Assembly (NCBI RefSeq): GCF_024758505.1
Contig: NZ_CP077970.1
Coordinates: 4,340,001-4,404,000, forward strand
Length of the DNA: 64,000 bases
Reading direction: 5' to 3'
From: Bradyrhizobium arachidis
GTDB taxonomy: Bacteria; Pseudomonadota; Alphaproteobacteria; Rhizobiales; Xanthobacteraceae
Position numbers and translations under genes: made by a program. Of the stretch, positions 1 to 9,434 are shown one piece after another; the stretch's first letter is position 1, and the number at the start of each line of letters is the position of its first letter. The notes under the pieces were generated by a model, which was given only the letters and a program-made list of their open reading frames with translations, made no database searches and was not told the DNA's origin.

Positions 1-2321
1 GTCAGCGGCATGTCGAGATGCTTGATGCCGTAATCCGACAGCGCGTCGAGCACGGCATTCACCACGGTCGACATGCTGCCGGCGCAGCCGGCTTCGCCGC
101 AGCCCTTGGTGCCCAGCGGATTGCTCTTGGCCGGCACCGGATGGTCGCCGACCGTCATCGCGGGGATGTCCTCGGCGCGCGGCAGCGCGTAGTCCAGCAG
201 CGAGCCGGTGACCGGCTGGCCACTTTCGTCATATTGAATGTGCTCCATCAGCGCCTGGCCGATGCCCTGCGCGACGCCGCCGTGAAGCTGGCCCGCGACC
301 AGCATCGGGTTGATGACGGTGCCAAAGTCGTTGACGCCGGTGTAGCGCACGATCTGCACCACGCCCGTATCAGGATCGACCTCGACCTCGGCGACGTGGC
401 AGCCGTTGGGGAAGGCCGACGGCACTGGCTCGCTGGTGTGGTCGACGTCGAGTCTATCGGGCACGCCTTCCGGCACCTTGCCGTCATGCAGGCGTTTTGC
501 GAGCTCCATGATGTCGATGCTGCGGTCGGTGCCGGCAATGGTGAACGCGCCGTCGGCGAATTCGATGTCAGCCTCGGAGGCCTCCAGCATGTGCGCAGCG
601 GCGCGCTTGCCCTTCTCGATCACGAGTTTCGAGGCCTGCACGATCGCCATGCCGCTCGCGGTGATCGAGCGCGAGCCGCCGGTGCCGTTGCCGGTGTGCA
701 CGATGTCGCTGTCGCCCTGCACCAGCTTGACGCTCTCGAAGGGGACGCCGAGCTGCGCACATAGCACCTGCGCGAAGGCCGAGGCGTGGCCCTGGCCGTA
801 GTCGAGCGTGCCGGTGACGAGCTGCACCGAACCGTCAGGATCGAACACGATCTTGCCGAGTTCGACGCCGGGAGGTGCGGTGACTTCGAGATAGGAGCCG
901 ACCGCGACGCCGCGCAGCTTGCCGGCCTTCTTGCTCTCCTTCTTGCGCTTGGCAAAGCTTTCATAGTCGGAAATCTCCAGCGCCTTGTTGAACACGGCCT
1001 GGAAGTCGCCGCTGTCATAGGTGACGCCGGAGGAGGCGGGGAACGGCATCTGGTTCGGCTTGATGAAGTTGCGCTTGCGCAGCGTCAGGCGGTTGATGCC
1101 CATCTCGTCGGCGGCGCGATCGATCAGACGCTCCATGTAGTAGTTCGCCTCGGGCCGGCCGGCGCCGCGATAGGCGCCCATCAGCGTGGTGTTGGTGAGG
1201 ACCACCTTGATGTCGATGCTCATCAGCGGCGTGCGATAGACGCTGGAAAAGTTCTTGCCGGTGTTGAGCGAGAGGGGCCCGGGCGCGACGCCGGTGATGT
1301 AGGCGCCGACATTGCCGTAACCGGAGAGTTTGGTCGCCAGGAAATGCCCCTCGGCGTCGAGCGCAAGCTCGGCATGGATTTTTTGCGCGCGGCCGTGGCT
1401 GTCGGAGAGGAAGCTGGTCGAGCGCTCGTCGAGCCACTTCACTGGGCGCCCGAGCTCCTTCGCGGCGAACAGGATGCACATATATTCGGGATAGTTGATG
1501 TTCTTCATGCCGAAGGAGCCGCCGACATTGCCGGTCAGCAGGTGCACCTTCTCGTTCGGCACTTTCAGGTTCTTGGCGAGGTTGGCGCGGTTGCCGGCGA
1601 CGCCCTGCGTCGGCACCTGGATGGTGTAGCGCTCGGTCTTCTTGTCATAGGAGGCAAGCCCGACCCGCGGCTCCATCGACACCACGGCAACGCGCGTGTT
1701 TTCGATGTCGAGCTTGGTCACATGGGCGGCGCCGGCGAAGGCCGCGTTCACCTTCTCCATGTCGCCATAGTGATAGTCGAGCGCGACGTTGTTGGGGATG
1801 TGGTCGTAGAGCAGCGGCGCGCCGGGCTGCGCCGCCTGTTCCGGATCGGTCACCGCCGTCAGCGGCTCGACGTCGATACCGACGGCTTCAGCCGCGTCGC
1901 GCGCCTGCGCCAGCGTTTCCGCCACAACGAAGGCGACGGGGTCGCCGACGAAGCGGACCTTGTCGGTGGCGAGCGCCATGCGGTTGGTCTGGAGCAGTGG
2001 CGTGCCGTCGCGGCTCTTGAGCGGCAGGCCGCAGGTGAAGGGGCCATGGCCGGCGGCGCTGAGGTCCGTTCCGGTCCACACGCCGAGCACACCCGGCATC
2101 GCCTTGGCGGCCGCGGTGTCGATTCCGCGGATCACGCCATGGGCATGGGTCGAGCGCACGACATAGGCATAGGCCTGGCCGGGCAGGTTGAAATCGTCGG
2201 TGTAGCGGCCCTTGCCGCGCACCAGGGTATCGTCCTCCTTGCGCCGGACCGGCTGGCCGACACCATATTTTTGCAGTGCAATAGCGTTTTCGAGCGAGGA
2301 CGATTTGGTGTGTTCTTGCAT
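1..2321 (-). CDS. Form II CoxL-like molybdenum hydroxylase large subunit (3' end cut by window)
   Basis: This is the large, molybdopterin-binding subunit of a xanthine dehydrogenase/CO dehydrogenase family enzyme. Translation from the ATG at 2321 stays open for about 773 codons to the window edge and begins MQEHTKSSSLENAIALQKYG. The active-site motif AYRGAGR lies at about 1155-1175; this is the form II signature, whereas true aerobic CO dehydrogenase (form I) has AYXCSFR. Near the C-terminus GCGEAGC supplies the expected catalytic Glu, and GGSFG and GGSRS match cofactor-binding loops. Only the last 15-20 residues seem to be missing. The FeS (CoxS) and flavin (CoxM) partners are not in the window and may lie beyond the left edge. 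It is divergent from ppx with about 195 bp between. The physiological substrate is unknown; CO is unlikely to be the main one. Confidence 0.9.
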   Translation of the reverse strand, partial: MQEHTKSSSLENAIALQKYGVGQPVRRKEDDTLVRGKGRYTDDFNLPGQAYAYVVRSTHAHGVIRGIDTAAAKAMPGVLGVWTGTDLSAAGHGPFTCGLPLKSRDGTPLLQTNRMALATDKVRFVGDPVAFVVAETLAQARDAAEAVGIDVEPLTAVTDPEQAAQPGAPLLYDHIPNNVALDYHYGDMEKVNAAFAGAAHVTKLDIENTRVAVVSMEPRVGLASYDKKTERYTIQVPTQGVAGNRANLAKNLKVPNEKVHLLTGNVGGSFGMKNINYPEYMCILFAAKELGRPVKWLDERSTSFLSDSHGRAQKIHAELALDAEGHFLATKLSGYGNVGAYITGVAPGPLSLNTGKNFSSVYRTPLMSIDIKVVLTNTTLMGAYRGAGRPEANYYMERLIDRAADEMGINRLTLRKRNFIKPNQMPFPASSGVTYDSGDFQAVFNKALEISDYESFAKRKKESKKAGKLRGVAVGSYLEVTAPPGVELGKIVFDPDGSVQLVTGTLDYGQGHASAFAQVLCAQLGVPFESVKLVQGDSDIVHTGNGTGGSRSITASGMAIVQASKLVIEKGKRAAAHMLEASEADIEFADGAFTIAGTDRSIDIMELAKRLHDGKVPEGVPDRLDVDHTSEPVPSAFPNGCHVAEVEVDPDTGVVQIVRYTGVNDFGTVINPMLVAGQLHGGVAQGIGQALMEHIQYDESGQPVTGSLLDYALPRAEDIPAMTVGDHPVPAKSNPLGTKGCGEAGCAGSMSTVVNAVLDALSDYGIKHLDMPL

Positions 2322-2516
2322 GGAAATGACCTGAAAAGCCGGCGATTGCGCGATTTGGGGGGCGGCCGCGGACCGGGCCCCGTTCAGATAACCCACCGTT
2401 CCCTGCACGACAACGCATGAAAGGGCATGGTTGCGCTGACTTGCCGCGCTGGTAATGTTTCCTTCGAAAAAGCAATTCCGGATCGGCCCTTTCGGCGCCG
2501 TGGAAAGACAGTTTGT

Positions 2517-3596
2517 ATGAATGACCACACGCCGCTCCGCGACGGCGCTCCGCCGCGCGGGGAGCCGCAGGGGTCGATGGTGTCGGCAGCGCTGGCTGCC
2601 GAACCGGCGGCGCCCGTGAATGGGGCGGGAACCGGCATCTATGCGGCGCTGGATCTCGGCACCAACAATTGCAGGCTCCTGATCGCCTGTCCGACCCATG
2701 ACGGCTTTCGCGTCGTCGATTCCTTCTCGCGCATCATTCGGCTCGGCGAGGGCATTTCGGCGACCGGCTGCATCAGCGACGCCGCGATCGAGCGCGCGAT
2801 CGCAGCGCTCAGCATTTGCCGCGACAAGATCAACCTGCGGAAGGCCCGGCGGCTGCGGCTGATCGCCACCGAAGCCTGTCGCGCGGCCTCGAACGCCGAA
2901 GGGTTCCGCAGCCGCGTCGCAGCCGAGACCGGCATCGAGCTCGAGGTGATCGACCGCGAGACCGAGGCGGCGCTTGCCGTGCTCGGCTGCTCGCCACTGG
3001 TCGACCCCAGGGGACGCGGCGCGATCCTGTTCGACATCGGCGGCGGCTCGACCGAGCTCGTGCGCATCGAGCGCGATCCGGCCGAGGACAATCCCCAGCC
3101 GCGCATAAAAGCCTGGATGTCGATCCCGCTGGGCGTGGTGACGCTCGCCGAGCAGTTTGGCGGCCGCGACGTGACGCCGGCGATCTACGCGCTGATGGAG
3201 CAGGAGGTCGCGAACCATGTCGCGCCGTTTGCCGAGGAGCATGGGCGCGATCTCACTGAGATGCATCTGCTCGGTACGTCAGGCACGGTGACGACGCTCG
3301 CCGGCATCCATCTCAACCTCGCGCGCTACGACCGCCGCCGCATCGACAGCATCTGGATGGACGATTCCGACATCACGGCGACCATCAACCGGCTGCTCGG
3401 CATGAGCTACGAGCAACGCGCCGGCAACAATTGCATCAGCGTCGAGCGCGCCGATCTCGTGCTGGCGGGCTGCGCGATCCTCGATGCGATCCGCCGCGCC
3501 TTTCCGCTGCCGCGCCTGCGCGTCGCCGACCGGGGCTTACGCGAAGGCATGCTGGTCGAGATGATGCGCGAGGACGGCGCGCTCAGGAGCTGGTGA
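2517..3596 (+). CDS. ppx: Ppx/GppA exopolyphosphatase family phosphatase
   Basis: Member of the Ppx/GppA family, which removes terminal phosphate from polyphosphate or hydrolyses pppGpp. The ASKHA-type phosphate-binding motif [12 protein letters not shown] follows a ~40-residue Pro/Ala-rich leader; a second motif, [10 protein letters not shown], and LGTSGTVTT complete the nucleotide/phosphate site. The 359-residue length fits the short alphaproteobacterial form without the C-terminal HD domain. I chose the ATG at 2517 ([10 protein letters not shown]), preceded by GGAAAG; the frame is open back to 2427, but that extension looks unlike the family. The stop is 4 nt before rlmE, so the two are probably co-transcribed. 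Whether polyphosphate or pppGpp is preferred cannot be seen. Confidence 0.9.
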   Translation: MNDHTPLRDGAPPRGEPQGSMVSAALAAEPAAPVNGAGTGIYAALDLGTNNCRLLIACPTHDGFRVVDSFSRIIRLGEGISATGCISDAAIERAIAALSICRDKINLRKARRLRLIATEACRAASNAEGFRSRVAAETGIELEVIDRETEAALAVLGCSPLVDPRGRGAILFDIGGGSTELVRIERDPAEDNPQPRIKAWMSIPLGVVTLAEQFGGRDVTPAIYALMEQEVANHVAPFAEEHGRDLTEMHLLGTSGTVTTLAGIHLNLARYDRRRIDSIWMDDSDITATINRLLGMSYEQRAGNNCISVERADLVLAGCAILDAIRRAFPLPRLRVADRGLREGMLVEMMREDGALRSW

Positions 3597-3600
3597 GACC

Positions 3601-4290
3601 ATGGCCAAGGACACCACCGGCCGGCTGCACGTCCAGGTCAAGACCGGCGGCAAGCGAAAGCTGTCGTCAAAGCTCTGGCTCGAGCGCCAGCTCAACGATC
3701 CCTATGTCGCCAAGGCCAAGGCGGCGGGCTATCGCTCGCGCGCCGCGTTCAAGCTGCTCGAGATCGACGACAAGTATAAGCTCCTGAAGCCGGGCATGGC
3801 CGTGGTCGACCTCGGCGCCGCGCCCGGCGGCTGGAGCCAGATCGCGGCCAAGCGCGTCGGCTCCGTCGACGGCAAGGGCAAGGTTGTCGCCATCGACCTC
3901 CTGGAGATGCCGGAGATTCCCGGCGTCGATTTCGCCCAGCTCGACTTCATGGCCGATGACGCGCCGGACAAGTTGACCACGATGCTGGGCGGCGGCGCCG
4001 ACATCGTGATGTCCGACATGGCCGCGAACACGACAGGTCATCGCAAGACCGACCAGCTCCGCATCGTCGGCCTGGTCGAAACCGCCGCCGCCTTTGCCTG
4101 CGACGTGCTCAAGCCCGGCGGCGCGTTCCTCGCCAAGACGTTCCAGAGCGGCGCCGACGCCGAGCTCCTCGCCCAGCTCAAGCGCGACTTTGCCACCGTG
4201 CGTCACGTGAAGCCGGCCGCCAGCCGGCAGGATTCATCCGAGCGCTACGTGCTGGCGACGGGGTTTCGGGGCGAGGCAACGAAGGCGTAG
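3601..4290 (+). CDS. rlmE: 23S rRNA (uridine-2552-2'-O)-methyltransferase RlmE (FtsJ/RrmJ)
   Basis: Cytoplasmic SAM-dependent methyltransferase that 2'-O-methylates U2552 in the peptidyl-transferase A loop during late 50S assembly. The 229-residue protein shows the K-D-K-E catalytic tetrad of the family: Lys in [11 protein letters not shown], Asp in [10 protein letters not shown], Lys in FLAKTFQSG and Glu in SERYVLATG. The SAM-binding glycine loop is [10 protein letters not shown]. The N-terminal basic stretch ([20 protein letters not shown]) is typical of the family. It starts 4 nt after the ppx stop, with AGGAG just upstream inside the ppx end, so it is translationally close to ppx. Confidence 0.95.
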   Translation: MAKDTTGRLHVQVKTGGKRKLSSKLWLERQLNDPYVAKAKAAGYRSRAAFKLLEIDDKYKLLKPGMAVVDLGAAPGGWSQIAAKRVGSVDGKGKVVAIDLLEMPEIPGVDFAQLDFMADDAPDKLTTMLGGGADIVMSDMAANTTGHRKTDQLRIVGLVETAAAFACDVLKPGGAFLAKTFQSGADAELLAQLKRDFATVRHVKPAASRQDSSERYVLATGFRGEATKA

Positions 4291-4422
4291 CCTCACACTC
4301 TGCAGCCGCCCCGGACAAGTGTAGCTGCTGACAATGCGTAGCGTTGTCCGGTAGCGCGCACTGATCCGGACCGCGCGAGCACTTGCGCTCGTCGCGCTAA
4401 CCACAGGCAGCAGTTTGCCAAT

Positions 4423-5166
4423 TCAAGGACGTTCAACGAGCAATGGCAGCACGTTTTCACCGCCTGCCATCTGAGGATTTGACGGCTCGAAATGCTCTCG
4501 CCGTTCTCGCCTCCGAACGAGCAGGCTCGCGTCGAGAAACGCACTCCTCACACTTGTCGCTTGCCTTAGCGCAACGTTGAAAAAAGCGTCGCCGAAGTAG
4601 GTCCACTTGGCCTTGTCCTGACAGCCGAACGAAGAATGATGGGCATCGGCCGCGGTGATGACCAGCACATCGGGATTCGCGAGGCGTGGGATGAAAACGC
4701 CAGAAAAACAGGCAGAGATGACCACCACCTTGTGTCGCACGCCCGTTTTCGCGAGCATGTCAGCGAGACGGGACGGCGTAAGCGTTTGCGTGAGCCGCCC
4801 CGCCTTGATTGCAAGGCCATCGGGAGAGCCATGCGAGGTTAGAATCAAAAAGAGAACATCTTTCTCGGGATTCAGGCGGCTGGCCACAATCTGCAACGAG
4901 CTAGCCAGGCCCTCGATCGTCGCATGTCCGCCCTTCTTTGAATTGTACTGTAGGTCGATCGAGGCAGTCTCAAAACGGGCCGCTACGACCTGAGCGGCGC
5001 CAGTCGCCTCGGCTCTAAACACGCCTTGATCGCCGAAAAGGCCAAAGGACACCACGCCGACCTTTCGGGCATCCTCAATAGCGCGTACCGGCGAAACCAG
5101 CCCGACGATCAAAATCAATGCGACGAACGGCGCGCCGAGCCGGCTGATCCAGGACCCAGAGGTCAT
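4423..5166 (-). CDS. C13 (legumain-like, clan CD) cysteine peptidase, exported or membrane-anchored
   Basis: The N-terminus (residues ~9-29) is a hydrophobic segment ending PVRA, so the protein is probably exported or anchored facing the periplasm. The body matches bacterial peptidase C13: catalytic His in ILTSHGSPDG and catalytic Cys in VVISACFSGVF, followed by ITAADAHHSSFGCQD. The 247-residue length is ordinary for small bacterial C13 proteins, which lack the legumain prodomain. It converges with rlmE and has no obvious partner gene. The C-terminal ~40 residues are Arg/Glu-rich and divergent. Substrate unknown; some C13 relatives are transamidases (GPI8), so cleavage specificity should not be assumed. 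Confidence 0.8.
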   Translation of the reverse strand: MTSGSWISRLGAPFVALILIVGLVSPVRAIEDARKVGVVSFGLFGDQGVFRAEATGAAQVVAARFETASIDLQYNSKKGGHATIEGLASSLQIVASRLNPEKDVLFLILTSHGSPDGLAIKAGRLTQTLTPSRLADMLAKTGVRHKVVVISACFSGVFIPRLANPDVLVITAADAHHSSFGCQDKAKWTYFGDAFFNVALRQATSVRSAFLDASLLVRRRERREHFEPSNPQMAGGENVLPLLVERP

Positions 5167-5473
5167 GCATACCTCGCTGCGAGATGGCCGCCACAGAGCT
5201 GCGGCCTAACACAAGACAGGCGAACTACAGCGAATTTGCATGGCTCGCAATGTTATCTCTCCGACCGCGTTCATGCTTCGCCGCTCCCCATTGTGCGAAC
5301 CGCCACGCCGGCCGGACTCGTCCGAGCGTTGCCGGCGACAGGATTTCGGGGGCGGGCGAAGGAGGAGCCGCATACTTCGCCGTCGTCCCGGCCAGCCCGG
5401 CATTTGAACCGATCCCCGATCCGGTCACACCAAGATCAGGCAACCAATCGCCTGCGTGCCCCCGGACGCCCGA
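5167..5473. other. Intergenic region, no gene recognised
   Basis: Short overlapping ORFs on both strands here have no ribosome binding site or family resemblance that I can support. The segment must hold the promoter of the C13 peptidase (minus strand) and perhaps that of the small membrane protein that follows. Confidence 0.5.
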
Positions 5474-5737
5474 ATGCATTTCTTCATCTATGAGGTCGGC
5501 TATCGCATCGTCGCGCTCGCGGCGTGCATCTACTGCGGCCGCAGGGTGTGGTACGGCGCGGTCGAGCGAAAAATCACGATGTACAACACGGATTGGTGGG
5601 ACTGGTGGACGCCGGACTTCGTGTTTCAGCGCGACGCCATGCCGATCCGCTACTGGATGACGATGGTGATGGCGGCGGGCGGCGCGGTCCTGTGCTTCCT
5701 TGCTACGATCCTCGGATACTACCAGCCTGGCACCTGA
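5474..5737 (+). CDS. Small two-helix membrane protein, unknown function
   Basis: An 87-residue protein beginning MHFFIYEVGYRIVALAACIY. It has one hydrophobic segment near the N-terminus and a second at about residues 63-83 (TMVMAAGGAVLCFLATILGYY); between them is a Trp-rich loop (NTDWWDWWTPD). The frame is open six codons further upstream (5456), but the MHFF start places the first helix normally. There is no strong Shine-Dalgarno sequence. I recognise no family. It precedes an exported protein on the same strand. Confidence 0.5.
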   Translation: MHFFIYEVGYRIVALAACIYCGRRVWYGAVERKITMYNTDWWDWWTPDFVFQRDAMPIRYWMTMVMAAGGAVLCFLATILGYYQPGT

Positions 5738-5813
5738 GCTTCGGCTAATCCCACGATGAACTTGATCGGGCGACGCGCGACTTATCGTGTAACTCCATCA
5801 AGGGAACAGGACG

Positions 5814-6506
5814 ATGAAGAGTAGGGCATTTTGGATCGGCCTGCTCATGGCCTGCGGCATCAGCGTCTGCAACGCAGCGACCGCCGCACCGCCGGCGGCT
5901 CCGCCCGCGGGTTACGCGATCGCAGAGAAGCACACCAAGACATCGCCCGACGGCGCGACGACGATCGAGCAATATCTCAACCAGGAGACCGACGAGTGGA
6001 AGTGGCTGTTCTGGGCGCGCCGGCAGGGCACGTTCGCGCTGCTTGATCCGGAGCCCGCCGGCTACGCGGCGGCCTTCGTCTTCACCAATGACCAGAACTG
6101 GATCGTTCGCCTGCAAAAGACTGGCTCGGGCGAGCAGTCGCTCTACCTGTACCGCTTCACGCCGCAGGGCTATGTGAGCGCGACCAGGAAGCCGCTCGGT
6201 GACCTCGCCTGGGCCTATATGAAGAGCAGGCCCGACTGGCGGAAGGTCGTGAAGGCGCCGGAGTATCACGAGGCGGCGTATCTGTGGGAGGGGTTTGAAG
6301 ACAACTATCGCGGGCTCGGCGTCGATTGGCCGGCGAACCGCTATCTTCTGATTGGCCTGTCGGGGGATGCCGACGTCAGGGGTCGCAAACGCTCGCAGAC
6401 CGGCGTGGTGAACGGCTGGCGCTGCCGATATGACCTTGAGACCGGCAAGTTCGACCTGCCGCCGCTCTTTTCACGTGACAACGCGAAAGCCGTCGTGCCC
6501 AGGTGA
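5814..6506 (+). CDS. Exported protein of unknown function
   Basis: A 230-residue protein with a clear Sec signal peptide (MKSRAFWIGLLMACGISVCNA, then a Pro/Ala-rich linker). The mature part is Trp/Tyr-rich with no cysteine pair in a catalytic context and no motif I recognise. The start has an AGGACG-like ribosome binding site about 6 nt upstream. It is probably periplasmic and is likely transcribed on its own, since the next gene is on the opposite strand. Confidence 0.7.
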   Translation: MKSRAFWIGLLMACGISVCNAATAAPPAAPPAGYAIAEKHTKTSPDGATTIEQYLNQETDEWKWLFWARRQGTFALLDPEPAGYAAAFVFTNDQNWIVRLQKTGSGEQSLYLYRFTPQGYVSATRKPLGDLAWAYMKSRPDWRKVVKAPEYHEAAYLWEGFEDNYRGLGVDWPANRYLLIGLSGDADVRGRKRSQTGVVNGWRCRYDLETGKFDLPPLFSRDNAKAVVPR

Positions 6507-6619
6507 GCAGGTCGGCTCCTGATCGTCGCACAATCCGCAATCGCCGGCGCCAAAACCAGGGCGTGAACTCATCAACGCGATGAGCACGCGCCCCAGCTCG
6601 GCTCTAATCCAACACGCGG

Positions 6620-7537
6620 TCAGTAGTCCCAGAAGGCGGGCACAAAACGGAAGGCGTCGCCGTCGATCGCCACCCGTCCGATGGACGGGAACGGCACGTG
6701 AGTGGCGACCAGCATCTCGCCGGTCTCAGCGAGTTCTCGCAAAAGACGGACACGGACGCGCGCTGCCTCCTCGGGGTCGTGTTCGAAGCCGTTGAACCAG
6801 TCGGGGTGCTCGAACCCGACCGCGAACACGGCGTCCCCGGCGAACATCAGCCTGTCGCTGCCGGACGCCAGACGAACCACGCTATGCCCGGGTGTATGAC
6901 CGCCGGTGCGAAGGATGACCACCCCGGGCGCCACCTCGTGCTCCTGCTCGAACGGCCGCAGATGGTTGAGATACTCCTTGGTGAACCGCTTCGCGGCCGC
7001 ACGAAGCGCGTCCGGAAATCCCGGCGGCATGGAGACGCGGGAGAAATCGGGAGCCTCCCAGAACTTGACCTCGGCAGCCGCCACATGGATCCGCAGGTCC
7101 GGGCGCAGATGGTCCTTCACCCCGTCGACGAGCAACGCGCCGATATGGTCCATGTGCATGTGGGTCAGCACCAGGTCGGTCACGGACCCAAGATCGATGC
7201 CGGCAGCCTCCAGTCGCTTGATCAATTGCCCGGCCCGCGGCAAGTTCAAGTTCGGGTCGGACCCTAGCCCGGCATCGATGAGGATGGTCTGGCCGCCGCT
7301 ACGCACCACGACCACGTTCAGCGCCCAATCGAACGCGTCCTGCGGCAGGAACATGTCGTTCAGCCAGGCCGCTCGGTCGGCCGGTGCGGCGTTGTGCGCC
7401 AGCATGGTCGTTGGCAGCGGAAGCACGCCGTCGCTGACGACCAGCACGTCGATGTCGCCGACCTTCAGCGCGTAGCGCGACGGCACGAGCTCTTCGGGCG
7501 CGGCTCTGACAGCGTTCGGGGTGTTGTGTAGGTTCAT
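6620..7537 (-). CDS. Metallo-beta-lactamase-fold hydrolase (lactonase-like)
   Basis: Cytoplasmic zinc hydrolase of the MBL superfamily, 305 residues. The metal-binding motif THMHMDH is at residues 125-131, with later ligands in GGHTPGHS (~212-219) and FAGDAVF (~235). Spacing and the lead-in DTLID-type strand (TILIDAGLG, ~84-92) resemble the AHL-lactonase/quorum-quenching and methyl-parathion-hydrolase branch. Substrate cannot be assigned from sequence. The ribosome binding site CAGGAGACACCC precedes the ATG. It is last in a same-strand series: catalase-like gene, AraC gene, small ORF, flavoprotein, this gene. Confidence 0.85.
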   Translation of the reverse strand: MNLHNTPNAVRAAPEELVPSRYALKVGDIDVLVVSDGVLPLPTTMLAHNAAPADRAAWLNDMFLPQDAFDWALNVVVVRSGGQTILIDAGLGSDPNLNLPRAGQLIKRLEAAGIDLGSVTDLVLTHMHMDHIGALLVDGVKDHLRPDLRIHVAAAEVKFWEAPDFSRVSMPPGFPDALRAAAKRFTKEYLNHLRPFEQEHEVAPGVVILRTGGHTPGHSVVRLASGSDRLMFAGDAVFAVGFEHPDWFNGFEHDPEEAARVRVRLLRELAETGEMLVATHVPFPSIGRVAIDGDAFRFVPAFWDY

Positions 7538-7631
7538 GGGTGTCTCCTGCTTTCAGTGTGGGCGTCTGGCCGCCTTGGTTGAGAAGGCCGCGCGGCCAGA
7601 GGGGAACGCGGCCGTCATCGCTTCGCGCGTC

Positions 7632-7732
7632 TAAAGCGCGATGGTTTCAGGTTGAATCGTCATCGCGCTTTAGCTCTTTGTTTGAGCATGATCTTTTCGG
7701 AAAACCGCTGCGCAGTTTTCCGGATCATGCTC
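7632..7732. repeat. Composite dispersed palindrome (Bradyrhizobium type)
   Basis: Two adjacent inverted repeats. The first has perfect 12-bp arms (7632-7643 and 7661-7672, TAAAGCGCGATG). The second runs 7684-7732 with outer arms GAGCATGATC/GATCATGCTC and inner arms GGAAAAC/GTTTTCC around a CGCTGCGCA centre. Such elements occur many times in Bradyrhizobium and Rhodopseudomonas genomes. The second palindrome touches the stop codon of the flavoprotein gene and may act as its transcript end. Confidence 0.85.
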
Positions 7733-8937
7733 TAGAGATCGGTGACACGCTCCGGATCGGCCGACGCCAGCGCAGCGGCACGCTCGGCCTTTGGCGGATA
7801 GATCCAGACGGTGTTGATCTCCTGCTTGGTCTTCTTGGCGACGTCGCCGACCATCTCCACCTTGCGTTCCCAGCCGCGCGTGAACAGCGCGCCGGCTTCG
7901 CCGAGATCGAGACAGGTGACGTAGGCCTTCTGGTGGTAGGGCCTGGTCGGAACGCCGAGCAGCTCCGCTGCGGCGTTGTTGCCGGCAAAGGCGCCCATCC
8001 GCGTGGCGTGCTGGCAGGACATCAGTGCGTAGTTGCCGTCGTCATCGCAGGCGGCGCGCGCAGCATCGCCGGTGGCGAAGACGCCCTCGATGCCCGGCAC
8101 GCGCAAACAGCGGTCGACCAGCAGCCGGCCGAAATTGTCGCGCTCGGCGCTGATCTGCGCGGTGAGGGGAGCGGCACGAATGCCGGCTGCCCAGACCACC
8201 GTCTCGGTTTCGATGTGCTCGCCGCTGGACAGCGTAACGCCTGATGCATCGAGCGAGGCGACGCCGACACCGATGCGCGTCTCCACGCCGAGCTTGCGCA
8301 GCGCGTCCTCGATGACGGGGCGGGGACCTGCGCCCATGTCGGGCGCAATCCCATTGTTGCGCTCGACGATGATGACGCGGGTCTTGGCATCCTTGCCGAG
8401 AATCTCGCGCAGCCGCGCCGGCATTTCGGTGGCCGCCTCGATGCCGGTGAAGCCGCCGCCGGCCACGACGACCGTGTCGCGCCCGTTCACGGCAGGTCGC
8501 TTGGCGAGGCCATGCAGGTGCTTGTCGAGGGCAACCGCATCGTCGAGCGAGTCGACGCTGAAACCGTGCTCGGCAAGACCGGGAATGTTCGGACGAAACA
8601 GCCGGCTGCCGGTGGCCACGACCAGACGGTCGTAGGAGAGCGACTTGCGCGTAGCTTTTCCGGTCGCGATCTGGACCATCTGGGATTTGGTGTCGACCGT
8701 CTCGGCGCTGCCTTGCACGTAGACGACGTCGATGGCCTTGAGCACATCCGAGAGCGGTGCGGTGAGGGTTTCGGGATTCGGTTCGTAGAGCCGCGGGCGA
8801 ACCACCAGCGTTGGCTCAGTTGCGACCAGCGCGATCTCGAGCTCGTCGGGTGTGACACCCTGGATATCGCGCAGGCGGGCGGCGGAAAGGGCTGCATACA
8901 TGCCGGCGAAGCCGGCGCCAATGATGACTAGTCGCAT
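7732..8937 (-). CDS. NAD(P)H:quinone-type FAD oxidoreductase (NDH-2-like)
   Basis: A 401-residue two-dinucleotide-binding-domain flavoprotein. The FAD Rossmann motif is at the N-terminus (VIIGAGFAGMYAAL), the NAD(P) motif follows mid-protein (VVVAGGGFTGIEAATEM), and GVFATGDAA is the second FAD motif. It resembles type II NADH dehydrogenases, which pass electrons from NADH to quinone at the inner membrane face without pumping protons; there is no clear C-terminal membrane helix, so a soluble reductase is also possible. The ATG at 8937 is preceded by AAGGAG, which decides it over the open frame to 9027. Confidence 0.85.
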   Translation of the reverse strand: MRLVIIGAGFAGMYAALSAARLRDIQGVTPDELEIALVATEPTLVVRPRLYEPNPETLTAPLSDVLKAIDVVYVQGSAETVDTKSQMVQIATGKATRKSLSYDRLVVATGSRLFRPNIPGLAEHGFSVDSLDDAVALDKHLHGLAKRPAVNGRDTVVVAGGGFTGIEAATEMPARLREILGKDAKTRVIIVERNNGIAPDMGAGPRPVIEDALRKLGVETRIGVGVASLDASGVTLSSGEHIETETVVWAAGIRAAPLTAQISAERDNFGRLLVDRCLRVPGIEGVFATGDAARAACDDDGNYALMSCQHATRMGAFAGNNAAAELLGVPTRPYHQKAYVTCLDLGEAGALFTRGWERKVEMVGDVAKKTKQEINTVWIYPPKAERAAALASADPERVTDL

Positions 8938-9060
8938 GTAAAGTTCTCCTTGGGTTGGGTCTTCTCGGGCACAAGCGCGCTGCCGCCGCCGCTCCCGGGT
9001 AGCGGCTGGCCGTGTTGCGGTCGGCAACGGCGCGAAGGGGTGAAGTGAAATCGCCGGTCC

Positions 9061-9339
9061 TTAAGGGGCGATACAGCCGGGCGGCGACGAACTTGGCGAC
9101 CAGCCTTGGCGAAAGACGAACGGCTGCGCGGGCCTGCGGTCCCAGTCCTGATAGGGAAGGCGCGAGCTATCCCTGGTCATGATTGAGATCAGCGGGTGTT
9201 GCGGCGGGATTTCCACCTCTTCCCCCGTTGCTGAAGTGAAGCGCACGGCCAGCGAAAGTCCGTACACGACGGCGGTGGCGAGGGCCTTTCGTGATGACGC
9301 GAGTGCCAGCCGGCTGACGAAGTTTTTCCCGATCATCAT
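9061..9339 (-). CDS. Small protein of unknown function
   Basis: A 92-residue ORF lying in the same-strand gap between the AraC gene and the flavoprotein gene. ATGATG at 9339/9336 is preceded by GGAGAC. The N-terminal third is basic and mildly hydrophobic (SRKALATAVVYGLSLAV), like a weak signal or anchor; the rest is Pro/Arg-rich. A 9-codon ORF (MSKPIDGDK) ends with TGA overlapping its start. No family recognised; it may not be a real gene. Confidence 0.4.
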   Translation of the reverse strand: MMIGKNFVSRLALASSRKALATAVVYGLSLAVRFTSATGEEVEIPPQHPLISIMTRDSSRLPYQDWDRRPAQPFVFRQGWSPSSSPPGCIAP

Positions 9340-9434
9340 TTGTCTCCGTCGATTGGTTTCGACATGGTGATGGTCTAACTGATCAGGTTTGCCGCTGCCC
9401 CAGAGCGATTGCGATCGCTATAGAGCGATTGCTG

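Noticed and set aside
786..2420. A 544-codon plus-strand ORF
   Set aside because: It is antisense to the CoxL-like gene, which shows clear family motifs; high-GC codon use keeps the antisense frame open, and no family resemblance is seen.
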